Below, piece by piece: positions 7,921-14,724 of a DNA stretch of 50,521 nucleotides. The DNA is from a virus. Within the stretch, counting starts at the first letter, position 1. Every line of letters starts with the position of its first letter. The DNA is taken from the IMG/VR virus record IMGVR_UViG_3300011113_000657, positions 1 through 50,521 of that record; one strand, written 5' to 3'. Position numbers and translations under genes: made by a program. A model generated the notes under the pieces. It ran no database searches. It saw only the letters and a list, made by a program, of their open reading frames with translations, and was not told the origin of the DNA.

Positions 7921-8235
7921 ACGAAACCCTCAAATTATTTAACTTTTCTTTGATATCCAAAAGGGCTTTACCTCCAGATTCTGTATGTCTGAAGTTAAGT
8001 ATTATCAATCCAACTTTTCTTTTGACTCCAACTTTATCGTAATCTCAACGATAACGGGCCATCGCACTTACGGATCAGAGGTAGCTTCGATCACTACATT
8101 CTGCGATGCCTATAGCTACATTCCCTTCACAAGCCATATTATGTACAAACGAAGGTTTTAATAGTCGTCAGCCCTTGGGACGTTGCTATCTCAAGGATTG
8201 ATAGTTGATTATTTGACATCAACAAACTGCTCTAA
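7921..8235 (+). ncRNA. Candidate structured RNA of unknown class
   Basis: This stretch of about 315 bases has no good ORF and rises to about 40-47% GC in its 3' two thirds, well above its surroundings. It contains complementary segments that fit a folded RNA. TTATCGT/ACGATAA (8034-8040 with 8048-8054) is a perfect 7-bp hairpin. GGCCATCGCA (8057-8066) pairs with TGCGATGCC (8102-8110) with one bulge. GTAGCT (8081-8086) pairs with AGCTAC (8114-8119) to give an H-type pseudoknot. CCTTGGGA/TCTCAAGG (8173-8180 with 8189-8196) is an 8-bp hairpin with one G-U pair; alternatively AGCCCTTGG (8170-8178) pairs back to 7957-7967. GTTGAT/ATCAAC (8204-8209 with 8218-8223) closes the 3' end. It lies 308 bases before the tmRNA. 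Strand is inferred from neighbours. I see no RNase P, group I intron or tRNA signature. Confidence 0.55.
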
Positions 8236-8304
8236 TTGGAAGCTATGTTAAGTTATATACTATTATTTTTTTATTTTTTTGTCAAGTTTATTTATAATAT
8301 AGTA

Positions 8305-8514
8305 ATGGAAATAATTAAAAATAAAGCTAGATGGTCAGTTTACTCTAAAAAATGCATCAAGCATTATAATATTGATAATGATATTATTTCTGATGAACCT
8401 AATGAATATCCATGCATCGCTGTGCCTCAATTAATATCTGATGTAAATGGAGCAAGAATTAAATTCAATTTTATTTATAAAAAAGATTGTCAAAAACTAT
8501 TAAATAGTTTATAA
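8305..8514 (+). CDS. Small hypothetical protein, 69 residues
   Basis: I recognise no family. The chosen start gives a 69-residue basic protein (MEIIKNKARWSVYSKKC...). A TATAAT box (8293-8298) lies 6 bases before this ATG, the spacing used by leaderless genes elsewhere in the window, although no -35 box is evident. The frame stays open upstream to a TTG at 8236, which would add a 23-residue, almost wholly hydrophobic N-terminus. That extension is encoded by a T-rich tract and may be untranslated. Whether this is a membrane or a soluble protein therefore depends on the start. Confidence 0.45.
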   Translation: MEIIKNKARWSVYSKKCIKHYNIDNDIISDEPNEYPCIAVPQLISDVNGARIKFNFIYKKDCQKLLNSL

Positions 8515-8515
8515 T

Positions 8516-8521
8516 GTGTAA
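8516..8521 (+). promoter_or_regulatory. GTGTAA-class promoter upstream of the tmRNA
   Basis: The run AATGTGTAATTAGTATAAG contains the GTGTAA core (8516-8521) seen before virion genes. Initiation about 9-10 bases downstream would leave a leader of roughly 12-14 bases for removal from the tmRNA 5' end. TATAAG at 8527-8532 is a possible alternative -10 box. Confidence 0.45.
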
Positions 8522-8543
8522 TTAGTATAAGTTCTTTCTCATT

Positions 8544-8931
8544 GGGCCCGCACTGGTTTCGATTTTAGAGATCAGAATTAAAATGCAAGTGGAGGTTGAA
8601 TCGAGGACTCCTTAAAAAGTTTCAATTATATTAACTGCCAAAACAGCCAAATATAAAGGTCATATCTCTGCTAGAGTTTCTCTAGTTGAGGAGACCGCTT
8701 CTGTAGCTTAAGTTCTACAGCGTGACTACCTTGACACATCTATTGGATAGTTGCGTATTTAGATGTCTTTTCCTTTAAAGTTTTTTTATTCTTTATTGGT
8801 TCTGTATTCAAAATAAAATCGCTAAGTATGTTTGTTGTTTCTCTATATAAAGCTAAAAATAAAAACAACTAAACTTGTAGTATTTTAATTTAAATTTTTA
8901 AAAGACAGAGGTTCAACTCCTCTCGGGTCCA
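8544..8931 (+). ncRNA. ssrA: Transfer-messenger RNA (tmRNA)
   Basis: This is a complete one-piece tmRNA of about 388 bases, which rescues stalled ribosomes and tags the unfinished protein. GGGCCCG (8544-8550) pairs with CGGGTCC (8924-8930) and contains the G3-U70 pair that marks alanine acceptors. The T arm is AGAGG-TTCAACT-CCTCT just before it, and CTGGTTTCGAT follows the 5' stem as in known tmRNAs. Pseudoknot 1 is GGAG/CTCC (8591-8594, 8608-8611) with TTGAA/TTCAA (8596-8600, 8621-8625). The resume codon is GCC at 8637 and the tag frame runs 24 codons (begins AKTAKYKG, ends ETASVA) to TAA at 8709-8711. The stop lies in the loop of hairpin CTGTAG/CTACAG (8701-8706, 8715-8720), as in helix 5 of bacterial tmRNAs. 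CCA is not encoded, so host CCA addition is needed. Confidence 0.93.
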
Positions 8932-8983
8932 AGTAAACTAATTATATCCTAAATAAAATTAAAAATCTTAAAAAATACATTTT

Positions 8984-8991
8984 TTGTGTAA
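8984..8991 (+). promoter_or_regulatory. GTGTAA-class promoter for the 9001 gene
   Basis: The core GTGTAA (8986-8991) ends 9 bases before the ATG at 9001. The two bases before the core are TT instead of AA. No -35 box is visible at the usual distance. Confidence 0.6.
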
Positions 8992-9000
8992 TAATAATAT

Positions 9001-10371
9001 ATGGCTACAATATTTGAATATCAAACAAGCCCAAATTCTAATATATTTTATTACGCAGGGAGCCCCGCTGGGGAATGTCCAAATACTTATAGTCCTGCTA
9101 CAGTAAATTCAATATTTGAAGTAGGGAGTTGGACTCAACAAGTCAAAGTAGAATCAAAATGGTCATCAGCTCAAGGAGGCAAGATTGACTGGAGAATAAA
9201 ACTGATTGGTTCTCCGCGAGTTACTATAAATTCAGAAACAATTCCAAGTTTTAGTAGTGCATACAACAATGTAAAAGATGGATCTGCTCCAAGTATTGAC
9301 GCAAGTTTCGCAGCCTCAATCGAATCGAGCATATGTCAAATAGCAAATACTCAAAAGCAAAATATCACAAACAAATTAAAAGAATTTTTAGAAAAAGATA
9401 CTGTAGGAATAGGCATAATTAATGAATCAGTAGCAGAACAAGTTGGTAACATATTACAAATTAAAAGAACAAACACAGCTCAACCAGTATATCCTAATCC
9501 TTGGCCAACTAGCTGGACAGATCTTGGACAATTTACTGTTGGAGGAAAAATAAAAATTACACCAAATGTAACATGCAGTTCTCAAGATGATCACCCATTT
9601 AAAATAATAAAAAGTGATGGGGTTTTTAGTAATTGTCTTCCTGGGATTTCTCGAATAATATCTGATAATGTTATGATAAAGGTTACTGTAAATGGTACTC
9701 CTCCAGTTGTGCTTCATGATTATACTGATACAATAGATCTCTTTAATCAAAGATATGATAATCCATATATGGCTCAAGTTTACAATGAGCTTGTAAGAAG
9801 AGATGATACTAGAAATCAATGTTTAATGGCCCTTGGAAATCCAGAACTTTCACCAAGCGAAGTTATGAGATTACAAAAAGAGCTTTTTCAAGCAATGCAA
9901 TCAACTAGAGTGAGCGACAATAGAGGACATATTCTTTATGGTCTAAGTTCTAATGGGCCAGGTGTTGTTGGAGTTAATTTTGTGTTACCTATTGGAGATG
10001 GAGGAATACTATGGCACAAATGGAACGCTGTATTCTATTTGAATCCAAATAATTTTTTTGCAGAACTCAGTTTCTGGCAACAATATTTCGCTAGAGTAAG
10101 AGAATGGCAACAACAAGTAAGAATATTCAATCAAGCAGTGTTAAATAACAGCACTACTAATTTAGGCACAACAGGCGGCACAAATCTTCAATTGCCACCA
10201 GACAGTACGCCAGCACCCAACCCTGGATTTCCAATTCAAATTGATCTTCTACAACCTCCAGCGAATGGAGCAGGCTCAGGGAGTACAGATGGATTAGTAT
10301 TACCACAGCTTAATTTTGACGTTATAGAAATAGAAAATGATGTGATTATTTTTGATCCTCCAAAAGGATAA
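9001..10371 (+). CDS. Hypothetical protein, probable virion component
   Basis: This 456-residue protein matches no family I know. It has no signal peptide or membrane segment. The N-terminal 110 residues are Ser/Asn-rich and beta-like; a helical stretch near 105-150 is followed by more beta-like sequence with a few cysteines. Residues about 250-300 are helical and charged. The C-terminal 80 residues are Pro/Gly/Asn-rich (TPAPNPGFPIQ) and end in NFDVIEIENDVIIFDPPKG. The extended, low-charge composition and the late-type promoter suggest a structural or tail-associated role. The C-terminal motif recurs in the small ORF that follows. Confidence 0.6.
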   Translation: MATIFEYQTSPNSNIFYYAGSPAGECPNTYSPATVNSIFEVGSWTQQVKVESKWSSAQGGKIDWRIKLIGSPRVTINSETIPSFSSAYNNVKDGSAPSIDASFAASIESSICQIANTQKQNITNKLKEFLEKDTVGIGIINESVAEQVGNILQIKRTNTAQPVYPNPWPTSWTDLGQFTVGGKIKITPNVTCSSQDDHPFKIIKSDGVFSNCLPGISRIISDNVMIKVTVNGTPPVVLHDYTDTIDLFNQRYDNPYMAQVYNELVRRDDTRNQCLMALGNPELSPSEVMRLQKELFQAMQSTRVSDNRGHILYGLSSNGPGVVGVNFVLPIGDGGILWHKWNAVFYLNPNNFFAELSFWQQYFARVREWQQQVRIFNQAVLNNSTTNLGTTGGTNLQLPPDSTPAPNPGFPIQIDLLQPPANGAGSGSTDGLVLPQLNFDVIEIENDVIIFDPPKG

Positions 10372-10380
10372 TCTTTTATT

Positions 10381-10497
10381 ATGAATATTAAATGGGATTT
10401 GATACTTTTAGAAAATGATACAATTATATTCGGCCCTTTTCCAGAAAACCACGATTTCTCTCAATATAATCAAAATTACCAAAGAATAAAAAATTGA
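10381..10497 (+). CDS. 38-residue ORF related to the preceding gene's C-terminus
   Basis: This short ORF begins 9 bases after the preceding stop. Its first half reads NIKWDLILLENDTIIFGPFP. This aligns with NFDVIEIENDVIIFDPP at the end of the upstream protein (shared pattern D-[VL]-I-x-[IL]-END-x-IIF-x-P). The resemblance suggests a partial tandem duplication or a separately made peptide with the same docking motif. Its TGA stop is inside the -35 box of the next promoter. No own promoter or ribosome binding site is clear, so translation would depend on the gene before it. Confidence 0.5.
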   Translation: MNIKWDLILLENDTIIFGPFPENHDFSQYNQNYQRIKN

Positions 10498-10522
10498 TTT
10501 TATATATTAAATAATATATAAT
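10494..10522 (+). promoter_or_regulatory. Sigma-70-like promoter, leaderless TTG start
   Basis: TTGATT (10494-10499), 17-base spacer, TATAAT (10517-10522), then 6 bases to the TTG start at 10529. The -35 box contains the stop codon of the 38-residue ORF. Confidence 0.7.
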
Positions 10523-10528
10523 TTATTA

Positions 10529-11494
10529 TTGAACATCCTTTGGCCAGATATACATAAAAATCTTACTAAAAATATAGCAAAAGCATTTAATCTTTTGGGT
10601 CACACTTTAATTCTTCCTAGTTCAGATTATATACCAACAAATTTACCACCAAAACAATTTAATCAATGGGCATGGAGCACTGCATGGACACAAGAAAAGG
10701 TAGATCAAGAATTTAATACAAAAAATGTTAAAGTTTTAAACAAAGAACAAATACTAGACCTCAAACCAGAAGTTATTTTTATTCCATGTTTTGAAAGTCA
10801 ATTTGAAATTCTTAATGAAATTTGGCCTCATTTAAAAGACAAAAGTAAATTAGCTTGCTATAGCGGAAATGATTATTGGGACGGAGCTTATCCATTTTAT
10901 ATTATTAAAAATTATCTTTGCGCAGATTATACTGGATATATACTAGCAAATAAATATAAAATCAATCATCTTTATTATAAACCTTGGATAGACTACGATA
11001 GATGTACTTTTAATGGACCAACAGATGGAAATATAGTTGGAATTTATATTTCAGAATACGAAAAGAATTTTAATCAAGAATACAATATGAGTAAAGCATT
11101 ACAACAAATTACTCCATATATAGACTACCATTATCATACCAATAGCTCTCAAGAAGAACTAACAAAAACTTTAAAATCAAGTATAGCAACTCAACATATA
11201 AAACACCTTGAAGGTTATGGAATAGCTATTATAGAAAGTATGGCATGTGGTAAACCAGTATTTATGCATCGTAAAATGGCTCAAAATAAAAGCTTAATGA
11301 ATTGGAGTATTGAAAATGTAACAGCATTATTTTTTGAAAGTGAATATGAATATATTTCTAAATTAAAAGCTCTATACGAAAGCAAAGATTATAGATATTT
11401 TCTTCAAAATACAACAGCCCATGTTATTCGCCAAATTATAGATAATCAAAAAGAAACAGAAAAGCTTGGACACTTTATTAATAATCTAGTATAA
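10529..11494 (+). CDS. GT-B fold glycosyltransferase (GT4-like)
   Basis: This 321-residue protein starts MNILWPDIHKN and carries HLEGYGIAIIESMACGKPVF at about residues 225-244. This is the E-x7-E donor-binding motif of GT4 enzymes (EGYGIAIIE), followed by the usual 'aCGkPVf' turn. It should transfer an activated sugar. The TTG start is supported by the promoter 6 bases upstream and by the lack of an in-frame ATG near the N-terminus. It opens the 12-kb glycan island. A second promoter for the next gene overlaps its 3' end. Donor and acceptor are unknown. Confidence 0.75.
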   Translation: MNILWPDIHKNLTKNIAKAFNLLGHTLILPSSDYIPTNLPPKQFNQWAWSTAWTQEKVDQEFNTKNVKVLNKEQILDLKPEVIFIPCFESQFEILNEIWPHLKDKSKLACYSGNDYWDGAYPFYIIKNYLCADYTGYILANKYKINHLYYKPWIDYDRCTFNGPTDGNIVGIYISEYEKNFNQEYNMSKALQQITPYIDYHYHTNSSQEELTKTLKSSIATQHIKHLEGYGIAIIESMACGKPVFMHRKMAQNKSLMNWSIENVTALFFESEYEYISKLKALYESKDYRYFLQNTTAHVIRQIIDNQKETEKLGHFINNLV

Positions 11495-11495
11495 T
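11466..11495 (+). promoter_or_regulatory. Sigma-70-like promoter, leaderless GTG start
   Basis: TTGGAC (11466-11471), 18-base spacer, TATAAT (11490-11495), then 8 bases to the GTG start at 11504. The promoter overlaps the last codons and stop of the preceding gene. Confidence 0.7.
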
Positions 11496-11503
11496 TTCAC
11501 ATA

Positions 11504-12340
11504 GTGAAAATTTGGCTCTGTGGCATAACGCAAAATGAGAAGCGTAATATTGACGATATGACAAAAGATATATATCAATATTTTGATGGTTTAATTTTCG
11601 TAGATGGCGGCTCAACAGATGGCACATTAGAAGTATTAAATACAAGAAAAGGACAAGGAAAGATTATAAATAGAGAATGGTCAAATGACCATGATCTCCA
11701 AATGAATGGTTTTTTAAGGTCTAATATTATGCAAAATGGCGATTGGTTTGTTATAAGAGATAGTTGTGAAAGATTAAATGTAGACTGGGTTAAAAATTTA
11801 CGTAATTTTATAGAGAATTTCTTAGATAAAAATAAAGTAAATAGTTGCGTTGATAGACAAAAAGCTTTTCTTGTTAAATATTTTGATGATATGATATTTC
11901 AAGGTAGTCCACATTGGGGGTTGCAAGGCATGAGGCCAGGATATATTGATCTCTACGAGTACTATGGAAAGAATCAGCAATTATTCGCTTGGGAAGAGAG
12001 ACCATCTCAAAGAAAGCACTACATTGATAGTGACATGAAATATTATTTCACATATGGCAGATCAAACCATTGTGTTCTTCACTATTATAATAATGGAAAA
12101 ACCCCAGAAATATATCAGCAACAAGAAGGCATAAGACAAGCGTTTAGATCTTTTTGTGAAACTTTAGGAATAAAATTTAACTTAGATTCATTAAAAAATT
12201 ATTTACAAAATAATAGAATTGACGATAATATGAAATTTTTTATTAATAACGAAAGGTTGATAAGAAGATTTTATAGATTAAATATTTTGAATCACACATT
12301 AGAACAAATTGAATCTTCTGAAGAATGGAGATTAGCATGA
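11504..12340 (+). CDS. GT-A fold glycosyltransferase (GT2-like)
   Basis: This 278-residue protein has the start of a GT-A nucleotide-sugar-binding domain: WLCGITQNEKRNIDDM, then IFVDGGSTDGTLEVL near residues 31-45. DGGSTDGT is the typical GT2 motif. GDWFVIRDSCERLN (about 78-91) takes the place of the DxD-containing strand; only one acidic residue (RDSCE) is clear, so metal binding may be atypical. No membrane segment is seen. The gene has its own leaderless-type promoter and begins a run of glycan genes that overlap or nearly touch as far as 16440. Confidence 0.7.
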   Translation: MKIWLCGITQNEKRNIDDMTKDIYQYFDGLIFVDGGSTDGTLEVLNTRKGQGKIINREWSNDHDLQMNGFLRSNIMQNGDWFVIRDSCERLNVDWVKNLRNFIENFLDKNKVNSCVDRQKAFLVKYFDDMIFQGSPHWGLQGMRPGYIDLYEYYGKNQQLFAWEERPSQRKHYIDSDMKYYFTYGRSNHCVLHYYNNGKTPEIYQQQEGIRQAFRSFCETLGIKFNLDSLKNYLQNNRIDDNMKFFINNERLIRRFYRLNILNHTLEQIESSEEWRLA

Positions 12341-13236
12341 AGATAGTTGACTGTTTTATGTTTTTTAATGAAAAAGATATCGCTTACTTAAGAATAAAAG
12401 ATTTATATGATTCTGTAGATTATTTTGTAATAAACGAGTTGTCAACAACTCATAAAGGAATTCGAAGAAAAAGTATATTTTGGGAGGATAAAAGACTAAA
12501 TCAATTTAAAGATAAAATAAAATATGAATTCATAACTGTTGACAACAGATATGATTTACTATTTAATATTCATTTTAAAGATTCATCACATTTTGTAGGA
12601 AGTTGGGCAGAGCATGAACAGAGATTAAGATTAATGGATCAAATAAATAAATTAAATTTATCTGATGAAGATATTATTCTTTTTTCTGATTGCGACGAAG
12701 TGCCAAATAAAAATATCTTTAATCAGTTAAAAGATTATGAAACTGTGGCTCTTAATCAAATGTTCTTTGTTCATTATATTAATTTATATACAAATAAAAA
12801 TGTTACAGGAACGATTAGCGTAAAATATAAAAAAATAAATGAAATAAATGCTGGGACTTATAATCTTGGCTTGCAAATTTTAAGAAGATATAAAGATTAT
12901 ATTCCTAGGCTAGAGAATGGTGGATGGCATTATTCTTATATGGGTGGACCAAAAACAGTAAGCGAGAAAGTCGTGTCTATATATGAAGGAAATCCAGACT
13001 CTCCACTTAAAGATGAAGCAGAATCAGAGAAACTTATATTGGATACAATTAAAAATAATAAAAGCCCATTTTCTTCAGAGCAAATAAAAATCTTAAATTT
13101 AAAAAATAAAGAAGAAATACTTGAGTTTATTACTGCAAAAGCTGGCAATTGGATTAGAGATAAAAGCAAATGTCAAATATATCCAGATATTATAGAAAAA
13201 GAAAGGCAAAACCATAAAATACTCATATATGAATAA
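12337..13236 (+). CDS. GT17-family-like glycosyltransferase
   Basis: This 299-residue protein starts MKIVDCFMFFNEKDIAYLRI, the hallmark N-terminus of GT17 proteins (bisecting GlcNAc-transferase relatives: K.fDcf.ffNEldll.iRl.eL...Vd.fvi.Es). It then has DLYDSVDYFVINE and, near residue 110, EDIILFSDCDEVPN, a DCD metal-binding motif. It probably adds a sugar, in known relatives GlcNAc, to a glycan. I chose the ATG in the 4-base overlap with the previous stop; an ATG 12 bases earlier is also open. It overlaps the next gene by 8 bases. Confidence 0.75.
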   Translation: MKIVDCFMFFNEKDIAYLRIKDLYDSVDYFVINELSTTHKGIRRKSIFWEDKRLNQFKDKIKYEFITVDNRYDLLFNIHFKDSSHFVGSWAEHEQRLRLMDQINKLNLSDEDIILFSDCDEVPNKNIFNQLKDYETVALNQMFFVHYINLYTNKNVTGTISVKYKKINEINAGTYNLGLQILRRYKDYIPRLENGGWHYSYMGGPKTVSEKVVSIYEGNPDSPLKDEAESEKLILDTIKNNKSPFSSEQIKILNLKNKEEILEFITAKAGNWIRDKSKCQIYPDIIEKERQNHKILIYE

Positions 13237-13915
13237 TCCATTTGATTTTTTTGAAAGAATATACTGTATAAACTTACCCCATAGAGTCGATAAATGGCAA
13301 AAATGTCAAGAAGAATTTTCTAAAGTAAATATTTTAGAAAAGGTTATCAAATTTGATGGTATTCAAATTAACGGCTCATTTTATCATGTTAATGTTCGAG
13401 CCGCTGGATGTTTTTTATCTCATTTAGAAATTATAAACAAGTGCAAAGAAGATAACATTAAAAATGTTCTAATTCTAGAAGATGATATAGAGTTTCAGAA
13501 TGATCCTATCAATAACTTAAGATTATCTATTAATGATTTAAAAGATTTGGAATGGGATATCTTTTATTTAGGTATGAGTGTTACAGATGAAAAATTTAAA
13601 AATCCATTAGAAAGAATAAGCCCAAATCTTTTGAAAATAAATAGCGCATTAACAACTCATGCGATAGCATATAATAATATTGTTTATAACAAAATATTAG
13701 ATGTTGTGCCAAGGGGATTAAACTTTTTACCATGGATGCTACAAAATGAAAGTTTCGATGGATGGTTAATGAGGCATTTTTTACATAAAAACAATTGTTT
13801 TTGTACAAATGAATATTTAGGTGGTCAAAGAGATAGTTTTTCAGATATTAATTTAGGGGAAGCATCGCATGGGAAAGATATCATGAAAAATTTTTATAAA
13901 TTTAGACCACAATGA
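13229..13915 (+). CDS. GT25-family glycosyltransferase (LPS-type)
   Basis: This 228-residue protein shows the GT25 pattern of bacterial lipooligosaccharide galactosyltransferases: FERIYCINLPHRVDKWQKC at the N-terminus, then AAGCFLSHLEIINKCKEDN (about 53-71), then NVLILEDDIEFQNDP (about 76-90). The EDD motif is the likely metal site. A later D-G-W-L-M-R-H-F segment is typical of the C-terminal part. It overlaps both neighbours by a few bases, so it is translated as part of the glycan operon. Family members transfer galactose or related sugars; the actual donor is not readable. Confidence 0.8.
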   Translation: MNNPFDFFERIYCINLPHRVDKWQKCQEEFSKVNILEKVIKFDGIQINGSFYHVNVRAAGCFLSHLEIINKCKEDNIKNVLILEDDIEFQNDPINNLRLSINDLKDLEWDIFYLGMSVTDEKFKNPLERISPNLLKINSALTTHAIAYNNIVYNKILDVVPRGLNFLPWMLQNESFDGWLMRHFLHKNNCFCTNEYLGGQRDSFSDINLGEASHGKDIMKNFYKFRPQ

Positions 13916-14724
13916 TAACATTTAGAGATTTGGGTCATTGCGGAGCAATCGGTAATCAATTATTTCAATATGCCGCGCTTTATTCTGTAGGTAAAAAAAA
14001 TAACTTTCAAATAAAAATACCAGATACAAAAGATCATTTTGATAGTGGTACGGGAAGAGTTCAGCACTATTTTTTAAATTGTTTTAAAAATATATCAGCA
14101 GAAATATTAACAGATATAGATCATCAATCTATTCAATATAATACAAATTATGAAAAACCAATTTTTTATTATGAAGATCTATTTAATATAAAAGATTTTA
14201 CTAATATCAATGGATATTTTCAGTCTTATAAATATTTTAATGATATTAAATCTGATATTATCAATGAATTGACATTTAGGGATGAAGTTATAAATAATGT
14301 AAATATAAAATATAAATTTAAAATAAATGATTATTCTTCTATACATTTAAGATGTGGAGACTATTCTTATAGGCAAAATTATCATCCAATTATGGGTATA
14401 GAGTATTATGAAAAATCTTTTGATATATTAAAAGAAGAAAATTATTTAGTTTTTTCTGATACAATAGAATATGCAAAAAATCTCTTTCAAAAGTTTAAAA
14501 ATATAAATTTTACTTATATTGAAAATAATCATCCATTCGAAGACTTATATCTTATGTCAAATACAAAAAATAATATAATTGCGAACAGTACTTTTTCGTG
14601 GTGGGCAGCTTATTTGAATAAAAATAATCCTAGAATTATTGCCCCATCTAATTGGCTTGGTCCAGCTTATTACGGACAGTGGAATATCAAAGACTTGATA
14701 CCAAATGACTGGATTTTAATATGA
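13912..14724 (+). CDS. GT11-family alpha-1,2-fucosyltransferase
   Basis: This 270-residue protein is a clear GT11 enzyme. The N-terminus GAIGNQLFQYAALYS matches the conserved 'GglGNQmFqYA.a..la' motif, and IHLRCGDY at residues 144-151 is the HxRxGD GDP-fucose-binding motif. ANSTFSWWAAYLN near 223-235 and the later APSNW match the 'sNSSFSWWaAwLn...iiaP..W' motif. The family moves L-fucose from GDP-fucose to the 2-position of a galactose, making H-antigen-like ends. It overlaps the GT25 gene and the GT6 gene by 4 bases each. A GDP-mannose dehydratase for the donor path is encoded at 21706; a GDP-fucose synthase is not seen. Confidence 0.87.
   Translation: MITFRDLGHCGAIGNQLFQYAALYSVGKKNNFQIKIPDTKDHFDSGTGRVQHYFLNCFKNISAEILTDIDHQSIQYNTNYEKPIFYYEDLFNIKDFTNINGYFQSYKYFNDIKSDIINELTFRDEVINNVNIKYKFKINDYSSIHLRCGDYSYRQNYHPIMGIEYYEKSFDILKEENYLVFSDTIEYAKNLFQKFKNINFTYIENNHPFEDLYLMSNTKNNIIANSTFSWWAAYLNKNNPRIIAPSNWLGPAYYGQWNIKDLIPNDWILI

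Noticed and set aside
8034-8054. 7-bp stem with 7-base loop as a tRNA anticodon arm.
   Set aside because: The loop lacks T at position 33, and no acceptor stem or T arm with the right spacing is present.
7916-8137. Minus-strand open stretches (42 codons ending at 7916, and 20 codons at 8075-8137 in the same frame) that read like protein.
   Set aside because: The frame is broken by two TGA stops and the longer part has no good start codon; the same bases form extended helices, so an RNA is the better reading. A decayed gene remains possible.
8042-8137. Reading TGA as tryptophan to join the minus-strand pieces.
   Set aside because: Many genes in the window end in TGA directly at the start of the next gene, and tryptophan is regularly encoded by TGG, so the standard bacterial code applies.
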